DNA of 64,000 nucleotides from Ruminiclostridium josui JCM 17888 (GCF_000526495.1 NZ_JAGE01000001.1:1238001-1302000); one strand, 5' to 3'; positions 16,293 to 27,320 are shown, counted from the stretch's first letter. The notes: generated from the sequence alone by a model not told the origin. Made by a program: numbers and translations.

Positions 16293-19200
16293 TTATCCCT
16301 CCCAAATAATAACCTTACCTTTAACTGGAGTATCTACATTTCTCATAGAGGTAAGAGTTTCAATCGAATTGTCTTCTCCAATAGTATTATACGGTTTAAG
16401 TAAGCGTTTCATATCTGTGCCAGGAGGATTGACCATGAATCTACGTCCAAAAAATAATGGTACATTCGCTTCCAGACACAAATCAACTTTCGTTTGCCAT
16501 TCAGTAATGAAGGAGCTCATTTCGCATTTCACTTCATCAGCATCATAATTCACTCCGCTATCGACACGTTTATTGATATTTTTAATTCTATCAAGTATAA
16601 ACTGCTCTGCACCTGAAACAATATCTGAGAAGTATTCACTGTCAAAGTTCACCGCGTCCTTATCCTCGTTCAACCCAGCTTGTTGCCGTATAATCGAAAC
16701 AAGCAAGGCGTGTAGAGCTCTTTCTCGAGCGGGTTTTGAAAACGGTGTCGCTCCAGTCGGCTCTACAAAGCGATAAAACGACTCATGGTATGCTCTGAAT
16801 TGTTCATAATGAGAACGATCTCGATTCTTAGTAGCATCGTATTGCACGAATACCACACCCGGAAATGAGCGTCCGACACGGCTGGATGCCTGAATATATT
16901 CACTTGTCAGCTTTGGTTGCCCAATCATCAACATAACATTTAGTCTAGCAACATCTATGCCGACAGAAATCATATTAGTAGCCAGGAGAATATTAGAAGC
17001 ATAACGTTTATCGTCAATATTTTTCCTCGAATATTCCACTTTTTCTAGTTTGTCTAATGTTTCGTTAAGCTCAGTTGTTGTTACACGACTTGTCAATTCA
17101 TCAGCACTAATAATCAACCTACGCGATGTGAACATACGATTTGCTGTTCGAATAATAAAATCCTTGACGTCATCTTCTACAAGTGTAGATGCTTTACCAA
17201 GATCTTTAAGGCTGTTAAAATACGCTGTTAAAGTCCACATTTTATCCTTTACTTCATCTGGTAGGTTCATCATATAAATTCTTTGTAAAAGAGCAGCCAT
17301 AACTCGTATTTCAGTCATAGCCTTTGTTTTTCCAGACGGCATAATCCCAACATATTTCCGACCGAACACGCCTTCTTTATATGATATTTTAGCTTCCCGG
17401 GCGAAAAATGAGTCATCTGAATTTAAGCCAGGAGCAGGGAATTGAACAACTTCACGATTATACAGAACAGAACATTGCTCCTTAGCTCGGCGTATTGTTG
17501 CAGTTGAAGCTATTATTTTGGGACGTATACCTTTACTGCTGCATAAAGCATCAACAGCAGTTTCATACAGACCTACTATAGTTCCGAGTGCACCTGAAAT
17601 CAGGTGAAGTTCATCTTGAATAATCAATTCAGGCGTACGATTACTAGTGTCTGTTGCAAAGAATGATCCAATGCGTCCGTCCCAAGGTAGCATTGCAAAT
17701 TTGTCCACTGTTCCGAAAAGCAATGTTGGGGGATCTTCGTATAGTTCTTCATCAATTATTTGAATAGGCAATCGCGTAGTAAAATCGCATTCATCTTGCG
17801 GACAAAACATATAGAAATGCTTATTGTCCCTCATACTGTAGCCCCACTTACCGACAAGTTTTTTGTCCTTCTCATCTTTGACAAGTTTTGTGCCGCACCA
17901 AGGACATTTTAATACCTGGAATTTATTATGTCTGTCTTTCTCACTCCGGACATAGTAATGCTCTTTTACATTCAACAACTTTTCTAAATGAAACTTTGCA
18001 TCTTCATTTCTGTTTGGAATATGAGTTCCACCTATCCACAAGCCAATAGTAACTGGCTCTTTACCTAACATATAAGAAGGATACCTGTGGCGTTTTGCTT
18101 CACAATCTCTGCGGATATATTCGCAAGCACATATCAATGTAGAGGCACGAGTGAATTGTTGAGCTGCAAGCAAACGAAGTGTATAACGCATCATCACTGC
18201 AGTACCACCTGATTGTTTAGGGTGTTTTAACCGACGATAGAAAATCGTAAATGCAGTTAACCCGAGATATGCCTCTGTCTTACCCCCGCCAGTAGGAAAC
18301 CAAATAAGGTCTACAATGTCACGTTCAGGCGATGCATCATCAACTATTGAGTTAATATCCATCAGTAAAAATGCAATCTGAAAAGGTCGCCATTTGCAAT
18401 CTCCATCGTCAGCTTTTCTATAATCCATATTACTCAAAATTGAAGCAATTTGCATATCATCAGGATAACGGTCTTTGTCGGCTGTTTCTGCTTGCATTTT
18501 AAGGTGTATTCTTTGCATAAACATTGCTCTGTTTGCCAGCATAAAAGCATTATATGCAATATCATTATCTCGCAATGTTTTAATTCCTGAATACATTCGA
18601 TTACAAGCGCGTTCGCATTCTGCAATATTTTTAGCTGCTGCCGATTTATATCGTATATCAAGTGTTTCAGCAATATTTTTAAGATCTTCAACCCATTTTT
18701 TATATAAGTCAACCATACTTTTTAAATCGAAGAGTTTATGCGATTTATCCGTTGGATCTAAATCTGACAAATACTTCATTGACAGTTTTTCCGAACTAAT
18801 TTTATCATTTACTGGTAGGTTGAAATCCATCGGCGCAACCTCTGCTATCGGGAAGAATTCACTCCAAATACTGCCTTTACCTTCATCATTGATATTCCAA
18901 TCAACTGAAACACCAAGACCTGTACCATACACTTTTTTGTGTCGATATTGCAACTCAAGTGAATGTTCTTCATCATCCATTGTTTCCGGATCATCATTAA
19001 GTTCCGTTTCTACAAATACAAATTCATTCTTTTCAGATGAAACGTTAATAAAAGGTTGAAAAATACAATTGTTGGGCTTTGCTGGTGTTTCCCTAAGATC
19101 GTTAACCAGCATAACAGTTATTGACCATAGATTGTCTGAGATTCTTGTACGCAACGCCGTGATTTTAGCAGTTGTACCATCTAGTTCTCTATTATTATCT

Positions 19201-19955
19201 ATATAATCGCTTTGCGAAAAATCCAGTGTAAACTCAACCATATGGGGGACACGAACATAACCGTTTCTACAAAAATCAACAAAACGATAAGCTATTCTTT
19301 TTAATACAAAAGACTCATTCTCAGGTATTGTGTCCCTTTCAAAGATGTCTCTGACTTCTTTTGCATTAATTGAAGAAATAAGTTTAATTATCTTCAATTC
19401 TTTATCATAAACCATTTTATGCTCAAGCTCAGGTGGTATGGAGTAGCTTTCGGAATTATCTGGAACATAAGGGATTATGCAGTCGGAAACTTTTGCTTTT
19501 CTATATGTAGCAAAATCAGCACTGCCATGTACTAAATCTGTTTTTCCCCTTACAATAAAAGTTATCCCCATAGACGAAGGCATATACTGAGAAGAAAGGC
19601 TTATTTCTTCATCTAAGTTTTCTTGAGCAGTTTCGTCGTATTCACAGTTTCGTATCGCTTTTGTTATTGTCTCATTCGGTTCATCATTCTGCGTAAAAGA
19701 ATCCTCAAATTCGTATGCGATTCCTTCACCGTTTTCTTCCTTTGGTATGGTTTCATCGTTATCCTGACTGATTTCGTTCCCTTGCGGATATAATATACCT
19801 ACTGAGTAACGGCTTGTCGGGCTGCTTGAAATAAGCTCGTGTTCAGCATCAGGTATGCTGAATTCCGAACCAGGCCCTAGAAGCTCAGACTTAGTTAATT
19901 GAATATATTCTTCTCTAGCTGCAATCATCTGCTCTCGAATTTCATTATTTGTCAT
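16293..19955 (-). CDS. drmA: DISARM helicase DrmA
   Basis: A SF2-type helicase of about 1,220 residues. Motifs seen: Walker A WFPTGGGKTEAYLGL (about 560-574), Walker B-like IIQDELHLISG, motif III ASTATIRRA, and C-terminal motifs LLATNMISVGID and ASSRVGRSFPG. A zinc-like CPWCGTKL group lies between the two halves. The long acidic N-terminus has no recognised domain. The start at 19955 (GGGAGG just upstream) overlaps the drmE stop by 4 bp (ATGA). With DrmB it forms the core of DISARM; DrmA is thought to bind and move on DNA. Confidence 0.85.
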   Translation of the reverse strand: MTNNEIREQMIAAREEYIQLTKSELLGPGSEFSIPDAEHELISSSPTSRYSVGILYPQGNEISQDNDETIPKEENGEGIAYEFEDSFTQNDEPNETITKAIRNCEYDETAQENLDEEISLSSQYMPSSMGITFIVRGKTDLVHGSADFATYRKAKVSDCIIPYVPDNSESYSIPPELEHKMVYDKELKIIKLISSINAKEVRDIFERDTIPENESFVLKRIAYRFVDFCRNGYVRVPHMVEFTLDFSQSDYIDNNRELDGTTAKITALRTRISDNLWSITVMLVNDLRETPAKPNNCIFQPFINVSSEKNEFVFVETELNDDPETMDDEEHSLELQYRHKKVYGTGLGVSVDWNINDEGKGSIWSEFFPIAEVAPMDFNLPVNDKISSEKLSMKYLSDLDPTDKSHKLFDLKSMVDLYKKWVEDLKNIAETLDIRYKSAAAKNIAECERACNRMYSGIKTLRDNDIAYNAFMLANRAMFMQRIHLKMQAETADKDRYPDDMQIASILSNMDYRKADDGDCKWRPFQIAFLLMDINSIVDDASPERDIVDLIWFPTGGGKTEAYLGLTAFTIFYRRLKHPKQSGGTAVMMRYTLRLLAAQQFTRASTLICACEYIRRDCEAKRHRYPSYMLGKEPVTIGLWIGGTHIPNRNEDAKFHLEKLLNVKEHYYVRSEKDRHNKFQVLKCPWCGTKLVKDEKDKKLVGKWGYSMRDNKHFYMFCPQDECDFTTRLPIQIIDEELYEDPPTLLFGTVDKFAMLPWDGRIGSFFATDTSNRTPELIIQDELHLISGALGTIVGLYETAVDALCSSKGIRPKIIASTATIRRAKEQCSVLYNREVVQFPAPGLNSDDSFFAREAKISYKEGVFGRKYVGIMPSGKTKAMTEIRVMAALLQRIYMMNLPDEVKDKMWTLTAYFNSLKDLGKASTLVEDDVKDFIIRTANRMFTSRRLIISADELTSRVTTTELNETLDKLEKVEYSRKNIDDKRYASNILLATNMISVGIDVARLNVMLMIGQPKLTSEYIQASSRVGRSFPGVVFVQYDATKNRDRSHYEQFRAYHESFYRFVEPTGATPFSKPARERALHALLVSIIRQQAGLNEDKDAVNFDSEYFSDIVSGAEQFILDRIKNINKRVDSGVNYDADEVKCEMSSFITEWQTKVDLCLEANVPLFFGRRFMVNPPGTDMKRLLKPYNTIGEDNSIETLTSMRNVDTPVKGKVIIWEG

Positions 19956-22579
19956 ATTGTAACCTCCCAATCCGTAATCGGTTTATTGATTAAGTTAGCA
20001 GAAACAGTAACTGGTTCTTCAAGCAAATTTAGTGTGGCCAACTCTAAAATCTCAGACAAATTTTCCACATTATCGTATACTATTTCAAGAATACTTCCTA
20101 TAGGTGGTTTGTGTCCGCGTAGCTTGTCTAAAATAGCTTTTCCGATTAATTCTAGTATTTCTTTTCTTTGCCGCCGTACAATGCGGCATGCTTCGAAATA
20201 ACTGTGCGTGTCATTAAGAAGGTATGGATCCTGAGTAAGTTGGGCTATATGTCTTAACGTAATTTCATCTCGAGGCCCCACTATATGACTTTCTTCGATA
20301 AGCCACTGACGAATGGAAGCCTCTTGTAATGAGCTTCCGAGTTTTTGAAGCCTTGTTGCAATATCCCTATATGAAAGGTCATAAATTACTTTGTATTCGC
20401 GCAAAATATCTTTCCAATAAGATGCCTTTTCAGTCGCATCCAAAACATCTGAACTTAAGCGACCGCTTATCTGTAAATTCTCATATATATAATCAACCAT
20501 ATTTCTGGCATATCCGTCTCGTTTTAGAAATACAAGCTGATCCCCTGCAGAAAGACTTTCCGCAGCAATTTCAGATACTGTTCCAGTTACAGAATCAAAA
20601 ACAACTGCTTTGTAGTACTTGGAAAATAATACTTGTTCATCGCTTACAAATCGCCCTATAGCGCATACTTCGGATGTTAATGTGTCTCCAGCATTGCCAG
20701 AAACGTTAGAAGTATACTTATTGATATCAAGTATACTTATATTATTTATATACTTTTCCAAACCCACTTCCTCATCAATAAATGAGATTAAGTCATTGTT
20801 CTTATCTTCATTGTTTTCCAGGTCATCATCAAATAGATCATCTTGAATAACACCGATTCTGGAATTCAATTTATTCTCAAAAGTTTCCGCTTTGTATTTT
20901 TTGTACTTGAACCAGTGCGTTTCGCATTCATAAAGCAATACAATAACATTTTCAGCCGCTCTACATTTTACCGGATCAAACCGTTTTCCGCAGAAATCAC
21001 CTATAGCTATGATCTCGTCATAGCATACAGAGTTATCAAAACGGTTGGCGGTTACTATAGTTATTCCTCTTCTGTAAAATATTTCGTCCTCACAGAGGAT
21101 ATTGACATAATATGCTTTTGGTACAACAAGAGCAATTTTTTCTGCGTTCGAAGACTCGAGGTATCGCTTTAAAGCATTATATTTAGAACAATCTGCGAAG
21201 CAAGATTTGTACAACTGTTCTAAAGCATCGATAACATATATACAATGATATTCTACAGATTCTGCATTTTCTGCTAAATCCCTAAGTTCACGGATCCGGA
21301 TAGCAGGAGAAGTCACACTGGCCTTCAACATGCCGTTTTCTATAGCTTTTTCGAGTTTTTCAATAGGAAATACAGCTGTGATTAAGAGGTTAAGGAGGGA
21401 ATATGCTTTAATTAGAAAAGAGTTCTTATTATCGTCATTCCATTCAGAGTTCTTTATTGCATATAACGCTTCTTTGATTTTACGAAAATTTTCCCATGAG
21501 CATCCGCCATCAACAATCTCTGTCTTAACTGTATTATTAACAATATTCTCAATTTGTCTGTCAAGTTCAAGGGTTAGGTTATTTATCTCTTGTGGAGGAA
21601 GAGAATTTTGCAACAGAGATTCCCTTGTACACGCAAATACTGCAGCTCCCCCCTGCGATTCAATAATATCTTTCGCACATTCTGAATCAATTTCTACCGC
21701 AATATGAGAAAATTTAAGAGTTTTTCTTCCCAAGAGGTCAATCAGTTCGGAAGCACCATTTGATACTGCATCTGCACCGATAACCATCAACCCGACTGTT
21801 GTATTTCCATGTTTCTCTAACACCAACTCACGAGCGGTCGATATTTTCCTCGTTATCTTCAATACTGGTTCTGTTTTTGCTGGATTGTTACCTAGTTGAT
21901 ATTCTTCACCGCTGTCCGCATAATACGATGCTGTAACTATATCCAGCAATCCTACGCTCATGTTATCTCCATAAGAAATGCGTAAACCTTTAGATAAACG
22001 GGCAAAAGTGTCACGTTCGGTAACAATAACCACAGAAGCACCAGTAACACTTGGCACCTCTGTTACTGGAACTCCTAATATATGCGAAATGAAATCAGCT
22101 CTTTTGTTATCTTGTCGCCTTATTCCTCTTCCGTCGGTCAAGCTTGAAGTCCCATAGTAGGGTTTTATTAAGTTTTTATTATCCTCAAACGGAATCCAAG
22201 AAATTGTTTTTCCGTTTTTCCCTCTGCCATCCTGCTCTAGAGTAATGTATTGGGTTCCATCTCTGAAATCCAATCCACGCCAACGATACCGACCATTTCT
22301 GAACAGAACAATATCACCTTCATTTAAAGAATCAATAATCGATTCGGAGTTAGTCCTATCAAACGATACAGATGCTAATGCAACCATAATAAACGATACA
22401 ATATCAAAGCAAATGGAACCCGTATGCAACGCTACGCTGACTGAATGGCCATTACCAGACAAAACGGACATGAAAAATTCGGCATACTTTTTGACAATTA
22501 GCTCTTTAGATATAAGCGAGTTTTCAAAGTATATGTCGCACTTATCAGTTAAGCAAAAGCGCTTCTTATCATTTGTCAT
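19952..22579 (-). CDS. drmE: DrmE-like protein of class 2 DISARM
   Basis: An 875-residue protein without obvious catalytic motifs. It occupies the drmE position between the cytosine methyltransferase and drmA, and its size and C-terminal helical region (LSYRDIATRLQKL, SIRQWLIEESHIVGPRDE) agree with DrmE as I remember it. A helicase-like domain without an intact Walker A may sit in the middle (IALVVPKAYYVNIL, IAIGDFCGKRFDP). DrmE defines class 2 DISARM and has no established activity. A strong GGAGGT precedes the ATG. Identification rests mainly on context. Confidence 0.65.
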   Translation of the reverse strand: MTNDKKRFCLTDKCDIYFENSLISKELIVKKYAEFFMSVLSGNGHSVSVALHTGSICFDIVSFIMVALASVSFDRTNSESIIDSLNEGDIVLFRNGRYRWRGLDFRDGTQYITLEQDGRGKNGKTISWIPFEDNKNLIKPYYGTSSLTDGRGIRRQDNKRADFISHILGVPVTEVPSVTGASVVIVTERDTFARLSKGLRISYGDNMSVGLLDIVTASYYADSGEEYQLGNNPAKTEPVLKITRKISTARELVLEKHGNTTVGLMVIGADAVSNGASELIDLLGRKTLKFSHIAVEIDSECAKDIIESQGGAAVFACTRESLLQNSLPPQEINNLTLELDRQIENIVNNTVKTEIVDGGCSWENFRKIKEALYAIKNSEWNDDNKNSFLIKAYSLLNLLITAVFPIEKLEKAIENGMLKASVTSPAIRIRELRDLAENAESVEYHCIYVIDALEQLYKSCFADCSKYNALKRYLESSNAEKIALVVPKAYYVNILCEDEIFYRRGITIVTANRFDNSVCYDEIIAIGDFCGKRFDPVKCRAAENVIVLLYECETHWFKYKKYKAETFENKLNSRIGVIQDDLFDDDLENNEDKNNDLISFIDEEVGLEKYINNISILDINKYTSNVSGNAGDTLTSEVCAIGRFVSDEQVLFSKYYKAVVFDSVTGTVSEIAAESLSAGDQLVFLKRDGYARNMVDYIYENLQISGRLSSDVLDATEKASYWKDILREYKVIYDLSYRDIATRLQKLGSSLQEASIRQWLIEESHIVGPRDEITLRHIAQLTQDPYLLNDTHSYFEACRIVRRQRKEILELIGKAILDKLRGHKPPIGSILEIVYDNVENLSEILELATLNLLEEPVTVSANLINKPITDWEVTI

Positions 22580-22660
22580 GGTACAGCTACCTCCGTAACA
22601 AAATCACTTCCTGTTGAACCCCTCAGCTTGTTTAGCCCCTTCCTCCAATACCTCAAAAAA

Positions 22661-23818
22661 TCAGCTGCGTTTTTTTTTAATTCTTTTCTCTTTTACTATA
22701 TACATTGCTTGTTTCAGTACTATAGCACTCGCCTTTACAAGGTCTATCGGTACAGCATTGCCAATTTGCAGAGCAGCCGCTGTAAGCGAGTTACTGAATA
22801 TGAAATTGTCTGGAAATGTTTGCAAACGAGCCGCTTCACGAATTGAAATTGCCCTATCCTGTTCGTAGTGTCCATAGCGCCCCTTTGAATAGCTTAGGCA
22901 TCCTCCTGTCATTGTAGGTGCTGGTTTGTTAGCATCCATAATACCGTAAACATCCTTATGTCCTGAAAAGACATTGCCATTAGCATCCTTTTTTTTATGG
23001 CACTCCAAGACCAAATCTTCTGGTAATCCGTCACGCGAACCACCGTTGGCCCGGATTGCCCGTATGCGCTGAAGGTTGATATCGCTCAAATTAGCGCACT
23101 TATGATTGTGAATTTCCCCTTCGGGATCCACGTAGGTTTCACCCGCTCTAATGGGCGGTAGATCACCGATGGCTTCTTGTACCGTTTTCCACGGGAGTAA
23201 ACCGTCAGTTTCTTTCTCTGAGTGAGTTGGCTTCGGAAGCTCGAATTGAAACCCGCTATCATTCAATTCCTTGTGAATGTCTTCTCGCACGGCATGTAGC
23301 ACAAATCGCTTACGTATCTGCGGAACTCCGTAGTCAGCAGAGTTAAGAATGCCTTCTACCACCAAATATCTCTTTCTCAGACGAGTTAGAAATTCGTCGA
23401 GGATTTCCTTGTTGGATTTGGTCTTAAGGCCTGGCACATTCTCCATCAGTATGAACGGTGGTTCCAATTCCTCGATTATTCGCAAAAACTCAAATAAAAG
23501 TTTTTTGCGTTCAGCAAGGGTTTTCTTTATGTTTTTTGGGTTTTTACGTGAGAAGTTTTGGCATGGAGGACAGCCAGCGAACAAATATATGTCATCCTTT
23601 TTTATATCAGCGGCTTTAAGTATTTCCCAACCGCTCAAATTGCAAATGTCATCATGCAATACTTTTACCATGCTAAGCGGTTGATAGCTTTGATAGGTTT
23701 CTACTGCGCTACGATCAATTTCAACCGCAGCTTTTACTTTAAAACCAGCCAAAGTAAGTCCACAGGATACACCTCCGCAGCCTGAAAATATGTCTACTGC
23801 TTCAAATTCAAATCTCAT
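22661..23818 (-). CDS. drmMII: C5-cytosine DNA methyltransferase DrmMII
   Basis: A 385-residue DNA (cytosine-5) methyltransferase with all key motifs in order: I DIFSGCGGVSCGL (about 9-21), IV GCPPCQNFSRKN with the catalytic Cys, VI MENVPG, VIII QIRKRFV, IX RLQTFPDNF and X QIGNAVP. In class 2 DISARM this enzyme marks host DNA so that the system spares it. Its ATG overlaps the stop of the helicase-nuclease gene by one base (TAATG). The target recognition region is short, so the recognition site cannot be inferred. Confidence 0.88.
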   Translation of the reverse strand: MRFEFEAVDIFSGCGGVSCGLTLAGFKVKAAVEIDRSAVETYQSYQPLSMVKVLHDDICNLSGWEILKAADIKKDDIYLFAGCPPCQNFSRKNPKNIKKTLAERKKLLFEFLRIIEELEPPFILMENVPGLKTKSNKEILDEFLTRLRKRYLVVEGILNSADYGVPQIRKRFVLHAVREDIHKELNDSGFQFELPKPTHSEKETDGLLPWKTVQEAIGDLPPIRAGETYVDPEGEIHNHKCANLSDINLQRIRAIRANGGSRDGLPEDLVLECHKKKDANGNVFSGHKDVYGIMDANKPAPTMTGGCLSYSKGRYGHYEQDRAISIREAARLQTFPDNFIFSNSLTAAALQIGNAVPIDLVKASAIVLKQAMYIVKEKRIKKKRS

Positions 23819-26715
23819 TAATAACCTCCCTCACTTTCAATGTCCAACGCGGCGATAGTTTTCAAACCCGCTGGAGTGTTGATTTGCGGAGGGGTTTCCG
23901 TGTTTTTGAAGGCTTGGAGCTTTTGAGCGCACATTGCCTTAAAGTCGCAACTAACACAGTTCTGTGGACAAGCTCTCATAGGAAAGTCACCAATGAGTAT
24001 CCCTTTGACAGCCCATTCAATAACACCGATGGCGTTGTTTACGGATTGGTTGTCCACTGGCACAGCAGTACGCTGATTGTCTTTTAATGTATGTATATAA
24101 CCTGTTTCCACATTTTCGCCTAAAACCTCTTTTGCCGCCTTTGAGTATAATTGCACCTGAACAGACATATCCCGCCAATCATAAGATGCAACGTCCTCAG
24201 GTGTTTCCATCGACTTAAAGTCGATAACATCCGCTGTAATAATACCTCTTTTTGGATCTTCCAGCAGAAGCAAATCAATGGCTCCTGTTATCAATGCATC
24301 CTTAACTGAAATTTCAAAACGCGCCTCGTCTTGCCGCAAGCGTCCAAAGTCGGATGCATATCTATACGAATATTCAGTCATTATGCGCTGTACAAGTTGC
24401 TTTGCACGTTCATATGAACCTGGACGGTTGACGGGATCGTTGCTTGGGAAAACATGCTTCAACATGAAAGTTGATTCCACGATTTCCTCTACTTCATCCG
24501 CTGTGGGTGTCCTGTCTTTGAATTTCTGATGCAACCGTTCTAAAATAGTGTGACTCGTTTTCCCAAACCCGAATAATTCTGGTACTGCTGCATTGTAACC
24601 GTATATGGTAGAGAGCTTGTAAGAATACGGACATTTCAAATATTTTTTTACAGATGAATAGTCTGTCGGTAATTCGCTATCAGCAAAACGTGGAGTAGGC
24701 TCCATCTTTTCAGCTAACTCGTCAAATGTCAAATCTTCTCGCATATTCGGATGGTTTAAATTTATGATAAATTGCGACCGTCGTTTTCCACGTTTCAACC
24801 CTGGATGTGATGTACTACCGCTCATGTACAAAATGCGTTCAGCACGAGTAATAGCAGTGTAAAAAAGACGAGCTTCATCTTGGACACGACAACCATAAGC
24901 GCCACGGCTAATTGCATTCATCATGAGTGGTTGTGGTATCAATCCATTATATGTTTCATTTCTGCCTGGGAAACGTTGCGACACCAAATCAGCCACGAAC
25001 ACAACAGGAAATTCTAAGCCCTTGACCTTATGTATAGTGGAAATGTTAACAGCATCGTCCTTTGTAATGTAGTCAATTGGTTCCAATTCATAACTGTTCT
25101 GTGCAATGTTAGAAAGAAAATTTAACATTTCGCGATAACGTCTGGGAGAGTCAATGCTGACATAGGTTTGCTCAACATCCAATATGATTTTGCTAAACAG
25201 TCCCAAATCACGCAATGCTATTTCATTGTTTTCAATAGCACGAAGCATAAGTGCATCCAACAAGTCATGTAAAAACTGCTGTGGGTACACCTTGCGCCTT
25301 ACACTCTCGCACGGGGCATGTATCTCTTGCTGCCAGTGCTGTAGCACCTGAAGATATTTGACCTTATCCGCTTGTGGAAAATTGGGCAACACTTGCTCAT
25401 TAAATATCCTTTCTGCCGCTGTTCTATCATTTGTACTATCACGTAATAATTCCATTATTGACAAAATACACTGTGCGTATGGGCGATCAAAGATCCCACC
25501 TTCTCCTGTAGTTTTGCATGGAATACTCAAGGCTTGCAAAGCATTTACAAATTGAACATCACGGTTTTCACCATAGGAATTATGTATGCTGCGAAGCAAG
25601 ATGGCAAAATCACTATAAGTTAACCCGCGTCGGCTTTTCTCGGTTCCGTCTGGATTGTATTCAATATAAGTAGTTCCAATAAGAGATTTAATCCGATTTG
25701 CTATCCATTGTGCCTCTTCATCACGAGTAGTAAACCAGAGTTTACGAAGGTCTTGTATATTTCTATCAGAATTGGAGCTTATATCTTTTGGCAATCGTTC
25801 GTAATTAAGATTTGCCTGCACAAAACTATTTGCCGTTTCAACAATCGCCTTGGTGCTTCTAAAATTGATAAGCAATTTATGTATAGAAACATCGTTATAT
25901 CTGTCTTTAAATGTCAATATATTCTGGACATTTGCACCACGCCAGCCGTAGATGGCTTGGTCATCATCTCCAACCACAAACAACATGTCCAGATGATTGG
26001 CGAATGTTTTGATGAATTCCTCCTGAATGGGATTAATGTCTTGATATTCATCGACAAAAAGATATTTGTATTTTTCGATATATGATCCACCTTTGAGAGA
26101 GATTTTCTTTAATTCATCAACCGCTAACCTAATAGCATATGAAAAATCCATATAGCCATCGTTGAGCAGCTTTGAGGCTAGATTCGAAAGCTGCGTATAC
26201 AATACTGTGTCATGTTTTGCAATATCACTCAATGGAATATTCTCATTATTAAGTGTTTGCCATGCTTTTGTGAGTTCATTTATCGTTTTGAAATATCCTC
26301 CATTACTCTGAATTTCTAATTGGTAGAAGCGCGACATTACAAACAGAATCAACCCGTTCTGATCAAGGATATCAAACTGGCGATACCTCGCATCAATATT
26401 GCCAATCAGTTTTTGGCAGAAAGAATCCAATGTTCCTATGAACATAGCACCTATATAGTTTTCTGGCAATCCGAATTTATGTAGTGCCTCTGCCACTCTG
26501 CGTTTTATTGATTCGGCGGCCTTCTCCGTAAACGTAAAAGCGACAATGCTTTCGGGAGACTCCCCCTTAGAAACCAAATACGCAATTTTATAAGCAAGCG
26601 TTCGAGATTTTCCCGAGCCAGCGCAAGCCAAACAAAGGATATGCTTTGATTCGTCTACAACTGCGTTGTACTGTTCATCTGTTAAGTTAGTCCGCAGGAT
26701 TTCTTCAGTAGTCAT
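23818..26715 (-). CDS. UvrD/PcrA-type helicase fused to a PD-(D/E)XK nuclease with Fe-S cysteines
   Basis: About 965 residues. SF1A helicase motifs: CAGSGKSRTLAYK (I), TFTEKAAESIK (Ia), FVDEYQDINP (II), GDDDQAIYGWRGA (III), LLINFRST (IV), ISTIHKVKGLEF (V) and YTAITRAERI (VI). The C-terminal 250 residues are an AddB/Cas4-like nuclease: GAIDLLLLED and VIDFKSME (D...D-x-K), with one Cys in LKCPYSYK and three in CPQNCVSCDFKAMC that would hold a 4Fe-4S cluster. GGAGG lies 5 bp before the ATG at 26715. It heads the DISARM operon, coupled to drmMII; such a gene is not a named DISARM core component. Confidence 0.82.
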   Translation of the reverse strand: MTTEEILRTNLTDEQYNAVVDESKHILCLACAGSGKSRTLAYKIAYLVSKGESPESIVAFTFTEKAAESIKRRVAEALHKFGLPENYIGAMFIGTLDSFCQKLIGNIDARYRQFDILDQNGLILFVMSRFYQLEIQSNGGYFKTINELTKAWQTLNNENIPLSDIAKHDTVLYTQLSNLASKLLNDGYMDFSYAIRLAVDELKKISLKGGSYIEKYKYLFVDEYQDINPIQEEFIKTFANHLDMLFVVGDDDQAIYGWRGANVQNILTFKDRYNDVSIHKLLINFRSTKAIVETANSFVQANLNYERLPKDISSNSDRNIQDLRKLWFTTRDEEAQWIANRIKSLIGTTYIEYNPDGTEKSRRGLTYSDFAILLRSIHNSYGENRDVQFVNALQALSIPCKTTGEGGIFDRPYAQCILSIMELLRDSTNDRTAAERIFNEQVLPNFPQADKVKYLQVLQHWQQEIHAPCESVRRKVYPQQFLHDLLDALMLRAIENNEIALRDLGLFSKIILDVEQTYVSIDSPRRYREMLNFLSNIAQNSYELEPIDYITKDDAVNISTIHKVKGLEFPVVFVADLVSQRFPGRNETYNGLIPQPLMMNAISRGAYGCRVQDEARLFYTAITRAERILYMSGSTSHPGLKRGKRRSQFIINLNHPNMREDLTFDELAEKMEPTPRFADSELPTDYSSVKKYLKCPYSYKLSTIYGYNAAVPELFGFGKTSHTILERLHQKFKDRTPTADEVEEIVESTFMLKHVFPSNDPVNRPGSYERAKQLVQRIMTEYSYRYASDFGRLRQDEARFEISVKDALITGAIDLLLLEDPKRGIITADVIDFKSMETPEDVASYDWRDMSVQVQLYSKAAKEVLGENVETGYIHTLKDNQRTAVPVDNQSVNNAIGVIEWAVKGILIGDFPMRACPQNCVSCDFKAMCAQKLQAFKNTETPPQINTPAGLKTIAALDIESEGGY

Positions 26716-26858
26716 GATAACCTCCATATCAATTTGTATTTTTTCAGTTAAGTCGCTATTTTTCTTTTCCAGCTAAAACTCCAAAGAATTCTGATTCTAA
26801 TTTACCTATATCAATTATGAAATAACCTCAAATGGGTCTGAACATTGTGATACAAGCA

Positions 26859-27071
26859 TTAACTCCGTTTGGTATCATCCATTTCCATGATATCACAGAC
26901 GTCACACTCCAACGCTATACAGATTTTTTGTATTATTTCTGTACTAACATTTTCGTTTTTACCAAGCTTTGTGATCGTAGCAGAACTAATGCCTGCAAGT
27001 TTCTGTAAGTCTTTCTTTTTCATATCTCTATCAATAAGAAGCTTCCAAAGTTTTTTATAACTAATTGCCAT
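26859..27071 (-). CDS. Cro/C1-type helix-turn-helix regulator
   Basis: About 70 residues, almost entirely one HTH domain: KKKDLQKLAGISSATITKLG, then VSTEIIQKICIALECDVCDI. This compact type is common beside restriction and defence operons. The start at 27071 or 27074 follows GAGGTG; the upstream frame is unlikely to be translated. It lies about 140 bp ahead of the helicase-nuclease gene on the same strand and probably regulates the DISARM operon. Confidence 0.72.
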   Translation of the reverse strand: MAISYKKLWKLLIDRDMKKKDLQKLAGISSATITKLGKNENVSTEIIQKICIALECDVCDIMEMDDTKRS

Positions 27072-27320
27072 CATAATCACCTCTATGTATGTATAATTAC
27101 ATAATATCATTAGCATCATCATATTGCAAACATTTTATTTACGTTCGCATGATTTTTGATTTGTATTCAATAATTCTTACTCCAAATCCTTCTAAATCCT
27201 ATGCTATAATCTCAGGTGTATAGAATGTTACATCTATCCTGTCTCCTCAACCCTACTAATTTATCTATTCTGTCCACTCACCCCTACCTAATTTCAGACT
27301 CATTTTTACTACAAAAAAAC

